NCBI RefSeq assembly: GCF_009707325.1
Contig: NZ_CP046103.1
Span: 248,001 to 312,000, forward strand
Reading direction: 5' to 3'
Source: Pseudomonas sp. IB20
GTDB lineage: Bacteria > Pseudomonadota > Gammaproteobacteria > Pseudomonadales > Pseudomonadaceae
Length of the DNA: 64,000 nt
Below the pieces are notes generated by a model. That model was not told the DNA's origin. It was given only the letters and a program-made list of their open reading frames with translations, and searched no databases. Of this stretch, positions 39,070 to 48,169 are shown piece after piece; position 1 is the stretch's first letter; each line of letters begins with the position of its first letter. The position numbers and the translations under genes were made by a program.

Positions 39070-39902
39070 GCGAACTGTTTTTAGGCCACCCGTTAATCGC
39101 CCCTGTGATTGAACTGGCCCGCCAGGCCGGTGAAGTGATCCTGCCGTACTGGCGCGCCGATGTGGCGGTCACCTCCAAGGCTGATGATTCGCCCGTAACG
39201 GCAGCGGACCTGGCCGCTCACCACCTGATTCTCGCCGGCCTTACCACGCTCGACCCAAGCATTCCGGTGTTGTCCGAAGAAGACGCGGATATCGACCAAA
39301 GTGTACGCGCGGCCTGGCAGCGCTGGTGGCTGGTGGACCCGTTGGATGGCACCAAGGAATTTATCTCGGGCAGCGAAGAGTTCACCGTCAACATTGCCTT
39401 GATCGAACAAGGCCGCGTGGTGTTTGGCGTGGTGTCGATGCCTACCAGTGGCCGGTGCTACTTTGGTGGCGCGGGCCTGGGGGCGTGGCGCTCCGATGTG
39501 AATGAAGCGCCCAAGCACATTCAAGTTCGTCGGGCCCCTGCAGCGGGCGAGGCTTTTACCGTGGTGGCCAGCCGTCGCCATACCAGCCCGGAGCAGGAGC
39601 GCCTGCTCGACGGTTTGAGCGAAGGCTTGGGTGAGCTGAAACTGGCGAATATCGGCAGCTCGCTGAAATTCTGCCTGTTGGCCGAGGGCAGCGCCGATTG
39701 CTATCCGCGTTTGGCGCCGACTTCGCAGTGGGACACGGCTGCGGCCCAGGGTGTGTTGGAAGGGGCGGGCGGCGAAGTGTTGGAGTTGAGTGGTAAACCC
39801 TTCAGCTATCCGGCGCGGGAATCGTTGCTGAACCCGTTCTTTTTGGCGTTGCCGGCGAAGGCCGCCTGGCGCGAGCGCCTGCTGACCCTGGCCCGTTCTT
39901 AA
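39066..39902 (+). CDS. cysQ: 3'-phosphoadenosine 5'-phosphate phosphatase
   Basis: The 278-residue Mg-dependent phosphatase removes PAP made during sulfate assimilation. The inositol monophosphatase-type motifs are LSEEDADI (about 69-76), DPLDGTKEF at 91-99 and a C-terminal SQWDTAAAQG near residue 220. It shares a four-base overlap with nudE. It belongs to the sulfur theme of this window and is of family length. Confidence 0.93.
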   Translation: MSELFLGHPLIAPVIELARQAGEVILPYWRADVAVTSKADDSPVTAADLAAHHLILAGLTTLDPSIPVLSEEDADIDQSVRAAWQRWWLVDPLDGTKEFISGSEEFTVNIALIEQGRVVFGVVSMPTSGRCYFGGAGLGAWRSDVNEAPKHIQVRRAPAAGEAFTVVASRRHTSPEQERLLDGLSEGLGELKLANIGSSLKFCLLAEGSADCYPRLAPTSQWDTAAAQGVLEGAGGEVLELSGKPFSYPARESLLNPFFLALPAKAAWRERLLTLARS

Positions 39903-39918
39903 GGCCTCAAAAAATCAA

Positions 39919-40011
39919 AATGTGGGAGCTGGTTTGCCTGCGATAGCGATCTGACAGTCACCGCTTAAGTGACTGATCTACCGCTATCGCAGGCAAGCCA
40001 GCTCCCACATT
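39919..40011. repeat. REPIN between cysQ and a thioesterase gene
   Basis: AATGTGGGAGCTGGTTTGCCTGCGATAG is mirrored by CTATCGCAGGCAAGCCAGCTCCCACATT, with an inner CAGTCAC/GTGACTG repeat. It lies between convergent genes. Confidence 0.9.
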
Positions 40012-40030
40012 GGTTTTTGTGTTGTGGCGG

Positions 40031-40486
40031 TTAGCGGTGCAGGACGTACTGGCCGGTGAAGGTCACCGCCTGCTCCTCACTGCCCTCATTCACAACCCAC
40101 GTTTCCAGCGTCAACCGCGCCCGGCCATAACGCCTGTACGTCGCCAAAAAGCGCTTCCACACCTTCTCCTCTGGCGCCTGGCACACCACCGTCGCATCCC
40201 GCGTGACCGGCAGCGGGTAACTGATCTGCCCTTCCTGAATCACGATATGCCCGTCTTCAATACCTTCTTCACGTAATTGCAGGTGCAGCCAACCCCAGCC
40301 CGCCAGCACCGTGCCGCAGTAGAGGCTGCCACCGAACATGGTGCTCTTGTGGTTGATGTTGGCTTGCAAGGGCAGGTGCAGTTGCAGTTGGCCGTGTTGC
40401 CAGTCGAGCACCTTGAGGCCCATTTCTCGGGTCAAGGGGATGTCGTGGTGGAGGATGGATTCCAGGTAACGGCTGTTGCGGCTCAT
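40031..40486 (-). CDS. YiiD-type hotdog thioesterase
   Basis: From ATG 40486 (AAGAGG five bases upstream) this reads 151 residues, MSRNSRYLESILHHDIPLTR, with a hotdog segment NHKSTMFGGSLYCG near residues 43-56 and aromatic WGWL after it. It resembles the C-terminal thioesterase domain of YiiD. The substrate is unknown. It starts 26 bases after the dctD stop and may be the last gene of the dctBD transcript. Confidence 0.75.
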   Translation of the reverse strand: MSRNSRYLESILHHDIPLTREMGLKVLDWQHGQLQLHLPLQANINHKSTMFGGSLYCGTVLAGWGWLHLQLREEGIEDGHIVIQEGQISYPLPVTRDATVVCQAPEEKVWKRFLATYRRYGRARLTLETWVVNEGSEEQAVTFTGQYVLHR

Positions 40487-40512
40487 GGCGGCCTCTTGGC
40501 GGGTGGGCGGGG

Positions 40513-41898
40513 TCATTCGTCGTCGGCGCTGTGGCTGGCGCTGTCGGCGAAGTTCAGGCCGTGCTTGCGCAGTTTGTCGTGCAGGGTTTTGCGCGGTATG
40601 CCCAGGGCTTCGGCGAGGCTGCGCACGGAGCTGTGGGGGCGGGTCAGTTCGGCGGCGATCAGGCTTTTTTCGAACTGCTCGACCTGCTCACTCAAACCAC
40701 CTGGGGTGGAAGTCAGCACGCCGGCGGCGGGGTTATCCGCTGTGGCGTCCAGTGCCAGCTCCAACCCAAGGGCAAAGCGTTCGGCTGCATTTTGCAGCTC
40801 GCGCACGTTGCCCGGCCAACTGTGGCGCAACAGCAGCGCCCGCTGGCCCGGTTGCAGCTCGTGCAAGGGTAGGCCGTGGCGGCTGCTGGCTTCGTCGGCA
40901 AAATGTTGGAACAGCATCAAGGCATCTTCACCGCGCTCGCGCAGCGGCGGAATGCGCAGCGGCGCGACGTTGAGGCGGTAATACAAGTCGGCACGGAAGC
41001 GGCCTTGATCGGCCGCCTGGCGTAGGTCTTCCTTGGTGGCGGCGATGATGCGGATATCCAGCGGGATCAGCTGATTGCCGCCCAGGCGTTCGACCACACG
41101 CTCCTGCAACAGGCGCAGCAGCTTGACCTGCACATCCAGGCTCATGCTTTCGATTTCATCGAGAAACAGCGTGCCGCCATTGGCGAATTCGAATTTGCCG
41201 ATACGGCGTTTTTGCGCGCCGGTAAACGCGCCCGGCTCATGGCCGAACAGCTCGCTTTCGACCACCGATTCGGCCAGGGCACCGGCGTTGATCGCCACAA
41301 ACGGCCCGCTGCGCCGGTTCGACAGGTCGTGCAGCGCACGCGCCACCACTTCCTTACCGGCACCGGTTTCGCCGAGGATCAGCACGTCGGCGCGGGTTGC
41401 GGCCAGGGCGCCGATCTGCTCGCGCAAGCGCAGCATCTGCGGCGAGTGCCCCACCAGCCGCGTGCTCAATTGCTGGCGGTCACTGAGGGCCAGGCGCAGG
41501 CTGCGGTTGTCCAGCACCAGCCGGCGCAGGGCCAGGGCGCGGCGCACGCTGTCGAGCAGCGCGTCGCTGGCGAAGGGTTTTTCCAGGAAGTCGTAAGCGC
41601 CGGCGCGCATCGCTTGCACCGCCAGCGGTACGTCGCCGTGGCCGGTGATCAACAGCACCGGCAGCTCCGGGTCCTGGCCGTGCAGTTCGGTGAGCAGCTC
41701 CAGGCCGTCCATGCCAGGCATGCGGATGTCACTGACCACCACGCCCGGCCAGTCCCGCGACAAGCGCGCGGTGAGGCCGGTGGCTTCGCCCAGAGTCAGG
41801 ACGTTCAGCCCGGCCAGGTCCAGGGTCTGGCACAGGGCCTGACGCAGGTGTGGATCGTCGTCGATCAGCACCACCTGAATCTGGTTATCGATACTCAT
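40513..41898 (-). CDS. dctD: DctD sigma-54-dependent C4-dicarboxylate response regulator
   Basis: The 461-residue activator has a receiver domain (D57 in VVVSDIRMPGMDG), a sigma-54 AAA+ domain with GETGAGKE at 176-183 and the sigma-54 contact loop GAFTGA at 223-228, and a Fis-type helix-turn-helix at the end (LAEALGIPRKTLHDKLRKHG). With DctB it switches on C4-dicarboxylate uptake genes such as dctA, which is not in the window. It overlaps dctB by four bases. Confidence 0.93.
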   Translation of the reverse strand: MSIDNQIQVVLIDDDPHLRQALCQTLDLAGLNVLTLGEATGLTARLSRDWPGVVVSDIRMPGMDGLELLTELHGQDPELPVLLITGHGDVPLAVQAMRAGAYDFLEKPFASDALLDSVRRALALRRLVLDNRSLRLALSDRQQLSTRLVGHSPQMLRLREQIGALAATRADVLILGETGAGKEVVARALHDLSNRRSGPFVAINAGALAESVVESELFGHEPGAFTGAQKRRIGKFEFANGGTLFLDEIESMSLDVQVKLLRLLQERVVERLGGNQLIPLDIRIIAATKEDLRQAADQGRFRADLYYRLNVAPLRIPPLRERGEDALMLFQHFADEASSRHGLPLHELQPGQRALLLRHSWPGNVRELQNAAERFALGLELALDATADNPAAGVLTSTPGGLSEQVEQFEKSLIAAELTRPHSSVRSLAEALGIPRKTLHDKLRKHGLNFADSASHSADDE

Positions 41899-43703
41899 AC
41901 ACTGCGGTCCTCGGACGGTTGCAGACTGACGCCCGGCGAGCCGGCACGCAATTTCAAGGTTAACAGCGCGCCGCCTTCCTTGTGGTTGGCGAACGACAAA
42001 TCGCCGCCAAAGGCACGCATCAGCGTGTCACAAATCGCCAGCCCCAACCCCAAGCCTTGGGTGCGGGTCTTGGTGGTGTAGAACGGCTCGCTGGCGCGGC
42101 CCAGGGCTTCCATGCAAAAGCCTGGGCCATTGTCGCGAATGTACAGGTTGACGCCCTGTTCGGTGGCTTCGGCACTCAGCCAGAGCTTGCGCGGCGGGCC
42201 TTTTTCGGTGAGGGCGTCGAGGGCGTTGGCCAGCAAGTTGCCCAGCACCTGGCGCAGACGGGTTTCCCCGGCTTGCACCCACAGGGTCGCCTCCGGCAAA
42301 TCGCGGATCAGCTCGACTTCCATCGACCGCCGCCGCTTGGCCAGCAACGCCAGCGCATCGTCCAGCGCTGGCTGCAGGGCCACGCTTTCCGGGGCGTGAC
42401 GGTCGCGCCGGGCGAACGCACGCAAATGCGCGATGATCGAGGCCATGCGCCCGGTCAGTTCGCTGATCAGTTTGAGGTTGCCGCGAGCGTCATTGGTGCG
42501 CTCGTGGTCGAGCAGGATCTCGGCGTTTTCCGCATAGCTGCGAATCGCCGCAAGCGGTTGATTGAGTTCGTGGCTGATGCTCGCCGACATGGTTCCCAGC
42601 GCCGACAGTTTGCCGGCTTGCACCAGGTCGTCCTGGGCGCGAACCAACTCCTGCTGGGCGTGTTCGCGCTCGAGCACTTCCTGTTTCAGGCGCCGGTTGA
42701 GGCCTTCCAGGTCGCTGGTGCGCTCGACCACACGGGCTTCCAGCTCACGGCGCGCCTTGGCTTCAAAGGCGATGCGCTCCAGGTAATGACGACGGCGCTG
42801 CATCATCAACCCCAGCAGCAACATCAACACCAGCAACGTCGCACCACCCACAGCGACCACCGTGCGCACCGGGCGGTTGATCAGCGAGCGTGGCGCGAGG
42901 ATTTCCACATTCCAGCCGGTCTCGGCGATGGCGGTGGATTGGCGCAACCACGCCGTGGAACTGAGTGCCAGCGGCTGCGGGTCGCGGGTTGGGTAGGGCT
43001 GGATCGCGATGATTGCCTGGTGCTCTTCGGCGGTCAGTGGCCGCGTGGCGCGGAACCGCCATTGCGGGCGCGAGGTGAGGATCACCACGCCGTTATGGTC
43101 GGTGACCAGCAGTTGTTCCGGCGTGTTGCCCCACAGGCTTTCGGTGTGGTCCAGGTCGACCTTGACCACCAGCACGCCAATGATGGTGTCGCCATCGCGC
43201 ACGGCGGCGGCGAAGAAGTAGCCGCGCTTGGCCGACGTGGTGCCCAGGCCGAAAAACCGCCCCAGGCGCCCGGCCATGGCTTCGCTGAAGTAGGGGCGGA
43301 ATGAGAAGTTGCGGCCGACAAAGCTGTCCTGTTTATCCCAGTTGGAGGCGGCGAGGGTCTTGCCGGTGGTGTCCATCAGGTACATCACTTCCACCCCGGC
43401 CTGGGCGGCGACGTCCTTGAGCAGCAGGTTGGCATTGGCTAGGTTGGTGCTGACGTGGGGCGCATCCAGCACGGTGCGCAGGGCCGGCAAGTCACCGAGG
43501 ATCTGCGGCAGCACTTCATAGCGGTGCAACGTGCCGAGCAGGTTGGCGACGTACAGGTCGAGGGTCTGGCGGTTTTGCCCGGCGAGTTCGCTGCGGTAAT
43601 AGCGCTCGGCCAAGTGCTCCAGCGGCCACAGCAGCGGTGCCAGGCACAACGCCAACAAGGCGAGGCTGCGCCAGCGGGGTCTTCGCGGGAGGGGAGGAGT
43701 CAT
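41895..43703 (-). CDS. dctB: DctB sensor histidine kinase
   Basis: This 602-residue membrane kinase has one helix near residues 13-30, a large periplasmic PDC/Cache sensor to about 280, a second helix (VAVGGATLLVLMLLLGLMM, about 285-303) and a coiled coil. The HisKA box is ISHELNQPLAAIRSYAEN and the ATPase end contains GLGLGLAICDT. It senses succinate, fumarate and malate outside the membrane and phosphorylates DctD. The ATG at 43703 has no obvious ribosome site. A stem TGCGCCTGT ... ACAGGCGCA (43712-43733) precedes it. Confidence 0.92.
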   Translation of the reverse strand: MTPPLPRRPRWRSLALLALCLAPLLWPLEHLAERYYRSELAGQNRQTLDLYVANLLGTLHRYEVLPQILGDLPALRTVLDAPHVSTNLANANLLLKDVAAQAGVEVMYLMDTTGKTLAASNWDKQDSFVGRNFSFRPYFSEAMAGRLGRFFGLGTTSAKRGYFFAAAVRDGDTIIGVLVVKVDLDHTESLWGNTPEQLLVTDHNGVVILTSRPQWRFRATRPLTAEEHQAIIAIQPYPTRDPQPLALSSTAWLRQSTAIAETGWNVEILAPRSLINRPVRTVVAVGGATLLVLMLLLGLMMQRRRHYLERIAFEAKARRELEARVVERTSDLEGLNRRLKQEVLEREHAQQELVRAQDDLVQAGKLSALGTMSASISHELNQPLAAIRSYAENAEILLDHERTNDARGNLKLISELTGRMASIIAHLRAFARRDRHAPESVALQPALDDALALLAKRRRSMEVELIRDLPEATLWVQAGETRLRQVLGNLLANALDALTEKGPPRKLWLSAEATEQGVNLYIRDNGPGFCMEALGRASEPFYTTKTRTQGLGLGLAICDTLMRAFGGDLSFANHKEGGALLTLKLRAGSPGVSLQPSEDRSV

Positions 43704-43992
43704 GGGAGTCGTGCGCCTGTGGGTACAGGCGCATTATGCCTAGCTGTGGTGCGTGATGCTTTGTTATGCGATCAGGTCTTTTGGCTCGGTGTTGCCAAGC
43801 CGTTCGCCTTGATAGCTACCGTCCTGGACTCGGCCGCACCAGTCGGTCATGGGAGTCGTGCGCCTGTGGGTACAGGCGCATTATGCCTAGCTGTGGTGCG
43901 TGATGCTTTGTTATGCGATCAGGTCTTTTGGCTCGGTGTTGCCAAGCCGTTCGCCTTGATAGCTACCGTCCTGGACTCGGCCGCACCAGTCG
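43699..43992. repeat. Tandem duplication spanning the rfbB end and dctB start (2 x 147 bp)
   Basis: Positions 43699-43845 and 43846-43992 are identical and directly abutting. The unit contains the dctB start codon region, the intergenic hairpin and the last 82 bases of rfbB. The duplication pushes the dctB start from about 60 to about 207 bases after the rfbB stop (43911). Confidence 0.95.
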
Positions 43993-44993
43993 AGGTTATC
44001 GAGGTACCACTGCACGGTTTTGCGCAGGCCGGTTTCGAAGGTTTCTTGCGGAACCCAACCCAATTCGCGCTCGATCTTGCTCGCATCGATTGCGTAGCGT
44101 TGGTCATGGCCTGGGCGGTCTTTGACGAATGTGATCAGGTCGGTGAATTTATCCACACCGGCCGGGCGTTGTGGCGCTAGCTCTTCCAACAGGCCACAAA
44201 TGCCGCGCACAACATCGATGTTCTTCTGCTCGTTGTGGCCACCGATGTTGTAGGTCTCGCCTACCACGCCTTCGGTCACGACTTTTAACAGCGCGCGGGC
44301 GTGATCTTCGACGAACAGCCAGTCGCGCACCTGCAAACCGTCACCGTAGACCGGCAGTGGCTTGCCCGCGAGGGCGTTGAGGATCACCAGCGGGATCAAC
44401 TTCTCAGGGAAATGGAACGGCCCGTAGTTGTTCGAGCAGTTAGTCAGCAACACCGGCAGGCCATAAGTGCGCTGCCAGGCGCGAACCAGGTGGTCGGACG
44501 CCGCTTTGCTGGCGGAGTACGGCGAGCTGGGCGCGTAGGGCGTGGTTTCAGTGAACAGGTCGTCCACGCCATGCAGGTCGCCGTAGACCTCGTCGGTGGA
44601 GATGTGGTGGAAGCGGAACGCGCTCTTGGCTGGCTCTTGCAGCGTTTGCCAATAAGCACGAGTGGCTTCCAGCAGGCTGTAGGTGCCGACGATATTGGTC
44701 TGGATAAAATCCGACGGGCCGTCAATGGAACGGTCGACGTGCGACTCGGCGGCCAGGTGCATGATCGCCTGGGGCTCAAAGCGCGCCAGCACGGCGCTGA
44801 CAGCGGCCTGGTCGATGATATCGGCCTGCACGAACTCATAGCGGCTGTTGGACGCGATGCTGGTCAGCGACTCCAGGTTGCCGGCGTAGGTGAGTTTGTC
44901 CAAGTTGAGCACTTCGTGCTCGGTGTTTTGAATCAGGTGGCGAACCAGGGCGGAGCCAATAAAGCCGGCACCGCCGGTGATGAGAATACGCAT
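43911..44993 (-). CDS. rfbB: dTDP-glucose 4,6-dehydratase
   Basis: The 360-residue SDR enzyme makes dTDP-4-keto-6-deoxyglucose for O-antigen and rhamnose. The NAD motif GGAGFIG starts at residue 7, the catalytic triad region is T133-D134-E135 and the active-site pair is Y159 with K163 ([12 protein letters not shown]). It is complete. rfbD, rfbA and rfbC, usually in the same operon, are not in the window. Its 3' end is duplicated downstream. Confidence 0.93.
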   Translation of the reverse strand: MRILITGGAGFIGSALVRHLIQNTEHEVLNLDKLTYAGNLESLTSIASNSRYEFVQADIIDQAAVSAVLARFEPQAIMHLAAESHVDRSIDGPSDFIQTNIVGTYSLLEATRAYWQTLQEPAKSAFRFHHISTDEVYGDLHGVDDLFTETTPYAPSSPYSASKAASDHLVRAWQRTYGLPVLLTNCSNNYGPFHFPEKLIPLVILNALAGKPLPVYGDGLQVRDWLFVEDHARALLKVVTEGVVGETYNIGGHNEQKNIDVVRGICGLLEELAPQRPAGVDKFTDLITFVKDRPGHDQRYAIDASKIERELGWVPQETFETGLRKTVQWYLDNLDWCGRVQDGSYQGERLGNTEPKDLIA

Positions 44994-45144
44994 GTCGAGG
45001 GCCTTTTCCTTAGACGGACACTGGGCGAATGAGACATAGCTTGAGTTGTGAATCGGGCCCGTGCAAGCGCGGTATGCGTGAGGGGTTGATTAACGCCCCC
45101 GAACAATGGCGATATAGGCGCCTGAAAACGCAGAGGTCGCCACA

Positions 45145-48048
45145 ATGTTACTCGCCACGTTGATCCACCGTGCCAGCTTGCCTTGCCCAGACGTGAGTGC
45201 TGATCAAGCTGCGCAGTTGCTCGAGCAACATTACGGCCTGACAGGCACATTGCAGTCGCTGGGCAGCCAACAAGACCTCAATTACCGAATCGACAGCGCC
45301 CGTGGCCGGTTTGTTCTGAAAATCTGCCGGGGTGACTACGCGGCGGTTGAGCTGCACGCCCAGCATGCCGCTCTCCATGACCTGCAAGCACACGTACGCG
45401 TACCCAAGGTGATCCGCGCACTGACCGGTGAGGAGTTGCTGAGCGTGGCCGTCGACGGGCAAACCGTGCACCTGAGGGTGCTGGACTACATCGACGGCCA
45501 GCCCCTGACCCATTTACCTCACCTGGGCCGCGACGTAATCGCAGGCTTCGGTGAACTGTGCGGCCAGGTCAGCCATGCCCTCGCACGGTTCGAACACCCG
45601 GGCCTGGACCGCACGTTGCAATGGGACCCGCGCCATGCGCATGCACTGATCAAGCACCTGCTGGCCACCTTGGAAAACCTGCCGCATCGCGACGCTATCG
45701 AACGGGTGGGCGAGCACGTAGAGGCGCGCATTCGGCCGTTGGCCGAGCACCTGCCGTGGCAAGCCGTGCACATGGACATTACCGATGACAATGTGGTCTG
45801 GCAGTGCGACGCCCAGCGGCACTGGCAGGTTCAGGGCGTGATTGATTTCGGCGACTTGGTGCACACCTGGCGCATTGCCGACTTGTCGGTGACCTGCGCA
45901 GCCCTGTTGCACCACGCTGACGGTGACCCGTTTGCCATCCTGCCGGCGATCCAGGCGTGTCGCGCGGTGACACCGTTGCGGCGCCAGGAGCTGCAAGCGC
46001 TGTGGCCGTTGATCGTGGCGCGCGCGGCGGTGCTGGTGCTCAGCAGCGAACAGCAGCAACGCCTGGACCCGGATAACACCTACTTACTGAAAAACGCCGA
46101 GCACGAGTGGGAAATCTTCCATGTGGCGACCTCGGTGCCGTTTGAGCTGATGGAAGCGGCGGTTCTGGGGTGTGTCGGTGAAGCATTGCCGCCGATGGCC
46201 GACCAAGACTTCGCACCTTTGCTGCCGGGCCTGGTGGGGCGTGAATTTGCGCTGATCGACCTGGGCGTACTCAGCCCGCATTTCGAGGCCGGCAATTGGG
46301 CGTTGCCCGGCATAGACCGGCGGTTGCTGGATGAAGCGGCGGCAGTGCATGGGTTGGCGGCCAGCCGCTATGGGCAATACCGGCTGTCGCGGACCTGTGC
46401 CGACAGTGCCATCGAGCCGCAAACGTTCCCGCTTCACGTGGAATTGCACCTGCCCCATGGCACTGTATTGGACGCGCCGTTTGGCGGGACGCTGCGCCAG
46501 GGCGCCGACGGTTTGCTGTGCGTGCATGACGCCCAGTTGAGCCTGCGTTTATGGGGTGTAACCACCGCGTTGAAACCGGGCGCGGTGCTGGTGAAAGGCC
46601 AACTCCTCGGTGAGGTCCACGCGCCGCTCACCGTGCAGTTATGCCGCGCCGACCTTGAGCCGCCGTTGTTCTGCACGCCGTCTCAGGCGCAGGCCTGGCA
46701 GGCCCTCTGCCCATCGCCCGCCACGCTGCTGGGGCTGGCCTGTGATGCGGAACCCGAGTTGGACGCCGAGGCCTTGCTGGCGCGCCGTGACGCCAGCTTC
46801 GCCCGTTCGCAAAAACACTATTACGTCGACCCGCCACGCATCGAGCGCGGCTGGCGCAACCACCTGATCGACATGCAGGGACGTTCCTACCTGGACATGC
46901 TCAACAACGTGGCGGTGCTGGGCCATGGCCACCCACGCATGGCGGCGGTGGCGGCGCGGCAATGGTCGCTGCTCAACACCAACTCGCGCTTTCACTACGC
47001 AGCAATTGCAGAGTTCTCCGAGCGTTTGCTGGCGTTGGCGCCGGAAGGCATGGACCGGGTCTTCCTGGTCAACAGCGGCACCGAGGCCAATGACCTGGCG
47101 ATTCGCCTGGCCTGGGCCTACAGCGGCGGGCGCGACATGCTCAGCGTGCTGGAGGCTTACCACGGCTGGTCGGTGGCGTCGGATGCGGTGTCCACCTCGA
47201 TTGCCGACAACCCGCAGGCACTGAGCAGCCGCCCGGACTGGGTGCACCCGGTGACGGCACCGAATACCTATCGCGGCGAGTTCCGTGGGCAGGATAGTGC
47301 GCCTGACTACGTGCGAAGTGTGGAACACAACCTGGCGAAAATCGCCGAGAGCAAACGCCAGTTGGCGGGTTTCATTTGCGAGCCGGTGTACGGCAACGCC
47401 GGTGGCATCTCCCTGCCGCCGGGCTATTTGCAGCAGGTGTACGGGTTGGTGCGCGCCCAGGGCGGCGTGTGCATCGCCGATGAAGTGCAGGTGGGTTACG
47501 GCCGCATGGGCCATTTCTTCTGGGGCTTTGAGGAGCAGGGCGTGGTGCCGGACATCATCACCATGGCCAAGGGCATGGGCAACGGCCAGCCGCTGGGCGC
47601 GGTGATTACCCGGCGCGAAATCGCCGAAGCGCTGGAGGCCGAGGGGTATTTCTTCTCCTCGTCGGGCGGCAGCCCGGTCAGCTGTCGCATTGGCATGGCC
47701 GTGCTGGATGTGATGGAGGAAGAAAAGCTGTGGGAAAACGCCCAAGTAGTTGGTGGGCATTTCAAAGCTCGGCTGCAAGCACTGATTGATCGTCACCCGC
47801 TGGTGGGGGCGGTTCATGGTTCCGGCTTCTATTTGGGCCTGGAGTTGGTGCGCGACCGCGATACCCTGGAGCCCGCCACAGAAGAAACCGCGCTGCTGTG
47901 TGATCGCTTGCGGGAACTGGGGATTTTCATGCAGCCGACCGGCGACTACCTCAACATCTTGAAGATCAAACCGCCAATGGTCACCTCTAAACGCAGTGTG
48001 GATTTCTTTGTCGACATGCTGTCGAAGGTGCTGGAGGAGCTACGCTAG
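45145..48048 (+). CDS. Fused APH-type kinase and class III PLP enzyme (predicted amine-phosphate lyase/aminotransferase)
   Basis: This 967-residue three-part protein begins with an aminoglycoside-phosphotransferase/choline-kinase fold at about 20-340, with H209, D211 and N216 in HMDITDDN and D234 in VIDFGD. A middle segment (about 430-530) has beta-rich hybrid-like sequence (PHGTVLDAPFGGTL). A class III PLP enzyme occupies about 545-967 with the PLP lysine K809 (TMAKGMGNGQ). The pairing recalls hydroxylysine or ethanolamine kinases with phospho-lyases, so it may phosphorylate and cleave an amino alcohol. The substrate is unknown. aguA follows, suggesting amine catabolism. Confidence 0.75.
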   Translation: MLLATLIHRASLPCPDVSADQAAQLLEQHYGLTGTLQSLGSQQDLNYRIDSARGRFVLKICRGDYAAVELHAQHAALHDLQAHVRVPKVIRALTGEELLSVAVDGQTVHLRVLDYIDGQPLTHLPHLGRDVIAGFGELCGQVSHALARFEHPGLDRTLQWDPRHAHALIKHLLATLENLPHRDAIERVGEHVEARIRPLAEHLPWQAVHMDITDDNVVWQCDAQRHWQVQGVIDFGDLVHTWRIADLSVTCAALLHHADGDPFAILPAIQACRAVTPLRRQELQALWPLIVARAAVLVLSSEQQQRLDPDNTYLLKNAEHEWEIFHVATSVPFELMEAAVLGCVGEALPPMADQDFAPLLPGLVGREFALIDLGVLSPHFEAGNWALPGIDRRLLDEAAAVHGLAASRYGQYRLSRTCADSAIEPQTFPLHVELHLPHGTVLDAPFGGTLRQGADGLLCVHDAQLSLRLWGVTTALKPGAVLVKGQLLGEVHAPLTVQLCRADLEPPLFCTPSQAQAWQALCPSPATLLGLACDAEPELDAEALLARRDASFARSQKHYYVDPPRIERGWRNHLIDMQGRSYLDMLNNVAVLGHGHPRMAAVAARQWSLLNTNSRFHYAAIAEFSERLLALAPEGMDRVFLVNSGTEANDLAIRLAWAYSGGRDMLSVLEAYHGWSVASDAVSTSIADNPQALSSRPDWVHPVTAPNTYRGEFRGQDSAPDYVRSVEHNLAKIAESKRQLAGFICEPVYGNAGGISLPPGYLQQVYGLVRAQGGVCIADEVQVGYGRMGHFFWGFEEQGVVPDIITMAKGMGNGQPLGAVITRREIAEALEAEGYFFSSSGGSPVSCRIGMAVLDVMEEEKLWENAQVVGGHFKARLQALIDRHPLVGAVHGSGFYLGLELVRDRDTLEPATEETALLCDRLRELGIFMQPTGDYLNILKIKPPMVTSKRSVDFFVDMLSKVLEELR

Positions 48049-48144
48049 ATAGCCGATTGTTATCGGCTATTAACCGTCATGTTTGCCAGCTATTATATTC
48101 AATCGCTTTTAAGGCCGATTTTTATCCGTTATAAAATCGGCCTT
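48049..48144 (+). promoter_or_regulatory. Two hairpins between the fusion gene and aguA
   Basis: The first is ATAGCCGAT-TGTT-ATCGGCTAT (48049-48070). The second is AAGGCCGATTTT and AAAATCGGCCTT (48111-48122 with 48133-48144), 12-bp arms around 10 bases, ending 25 bases before the aguA ATG. Neither has a T-run, and both share GCCGAT. They could be a weak terminator and a leader structure or operator. Confidence 0.5.
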
Positions 48145-48169
48145 CATCCCATTCGGAGTCCTGAACGCC

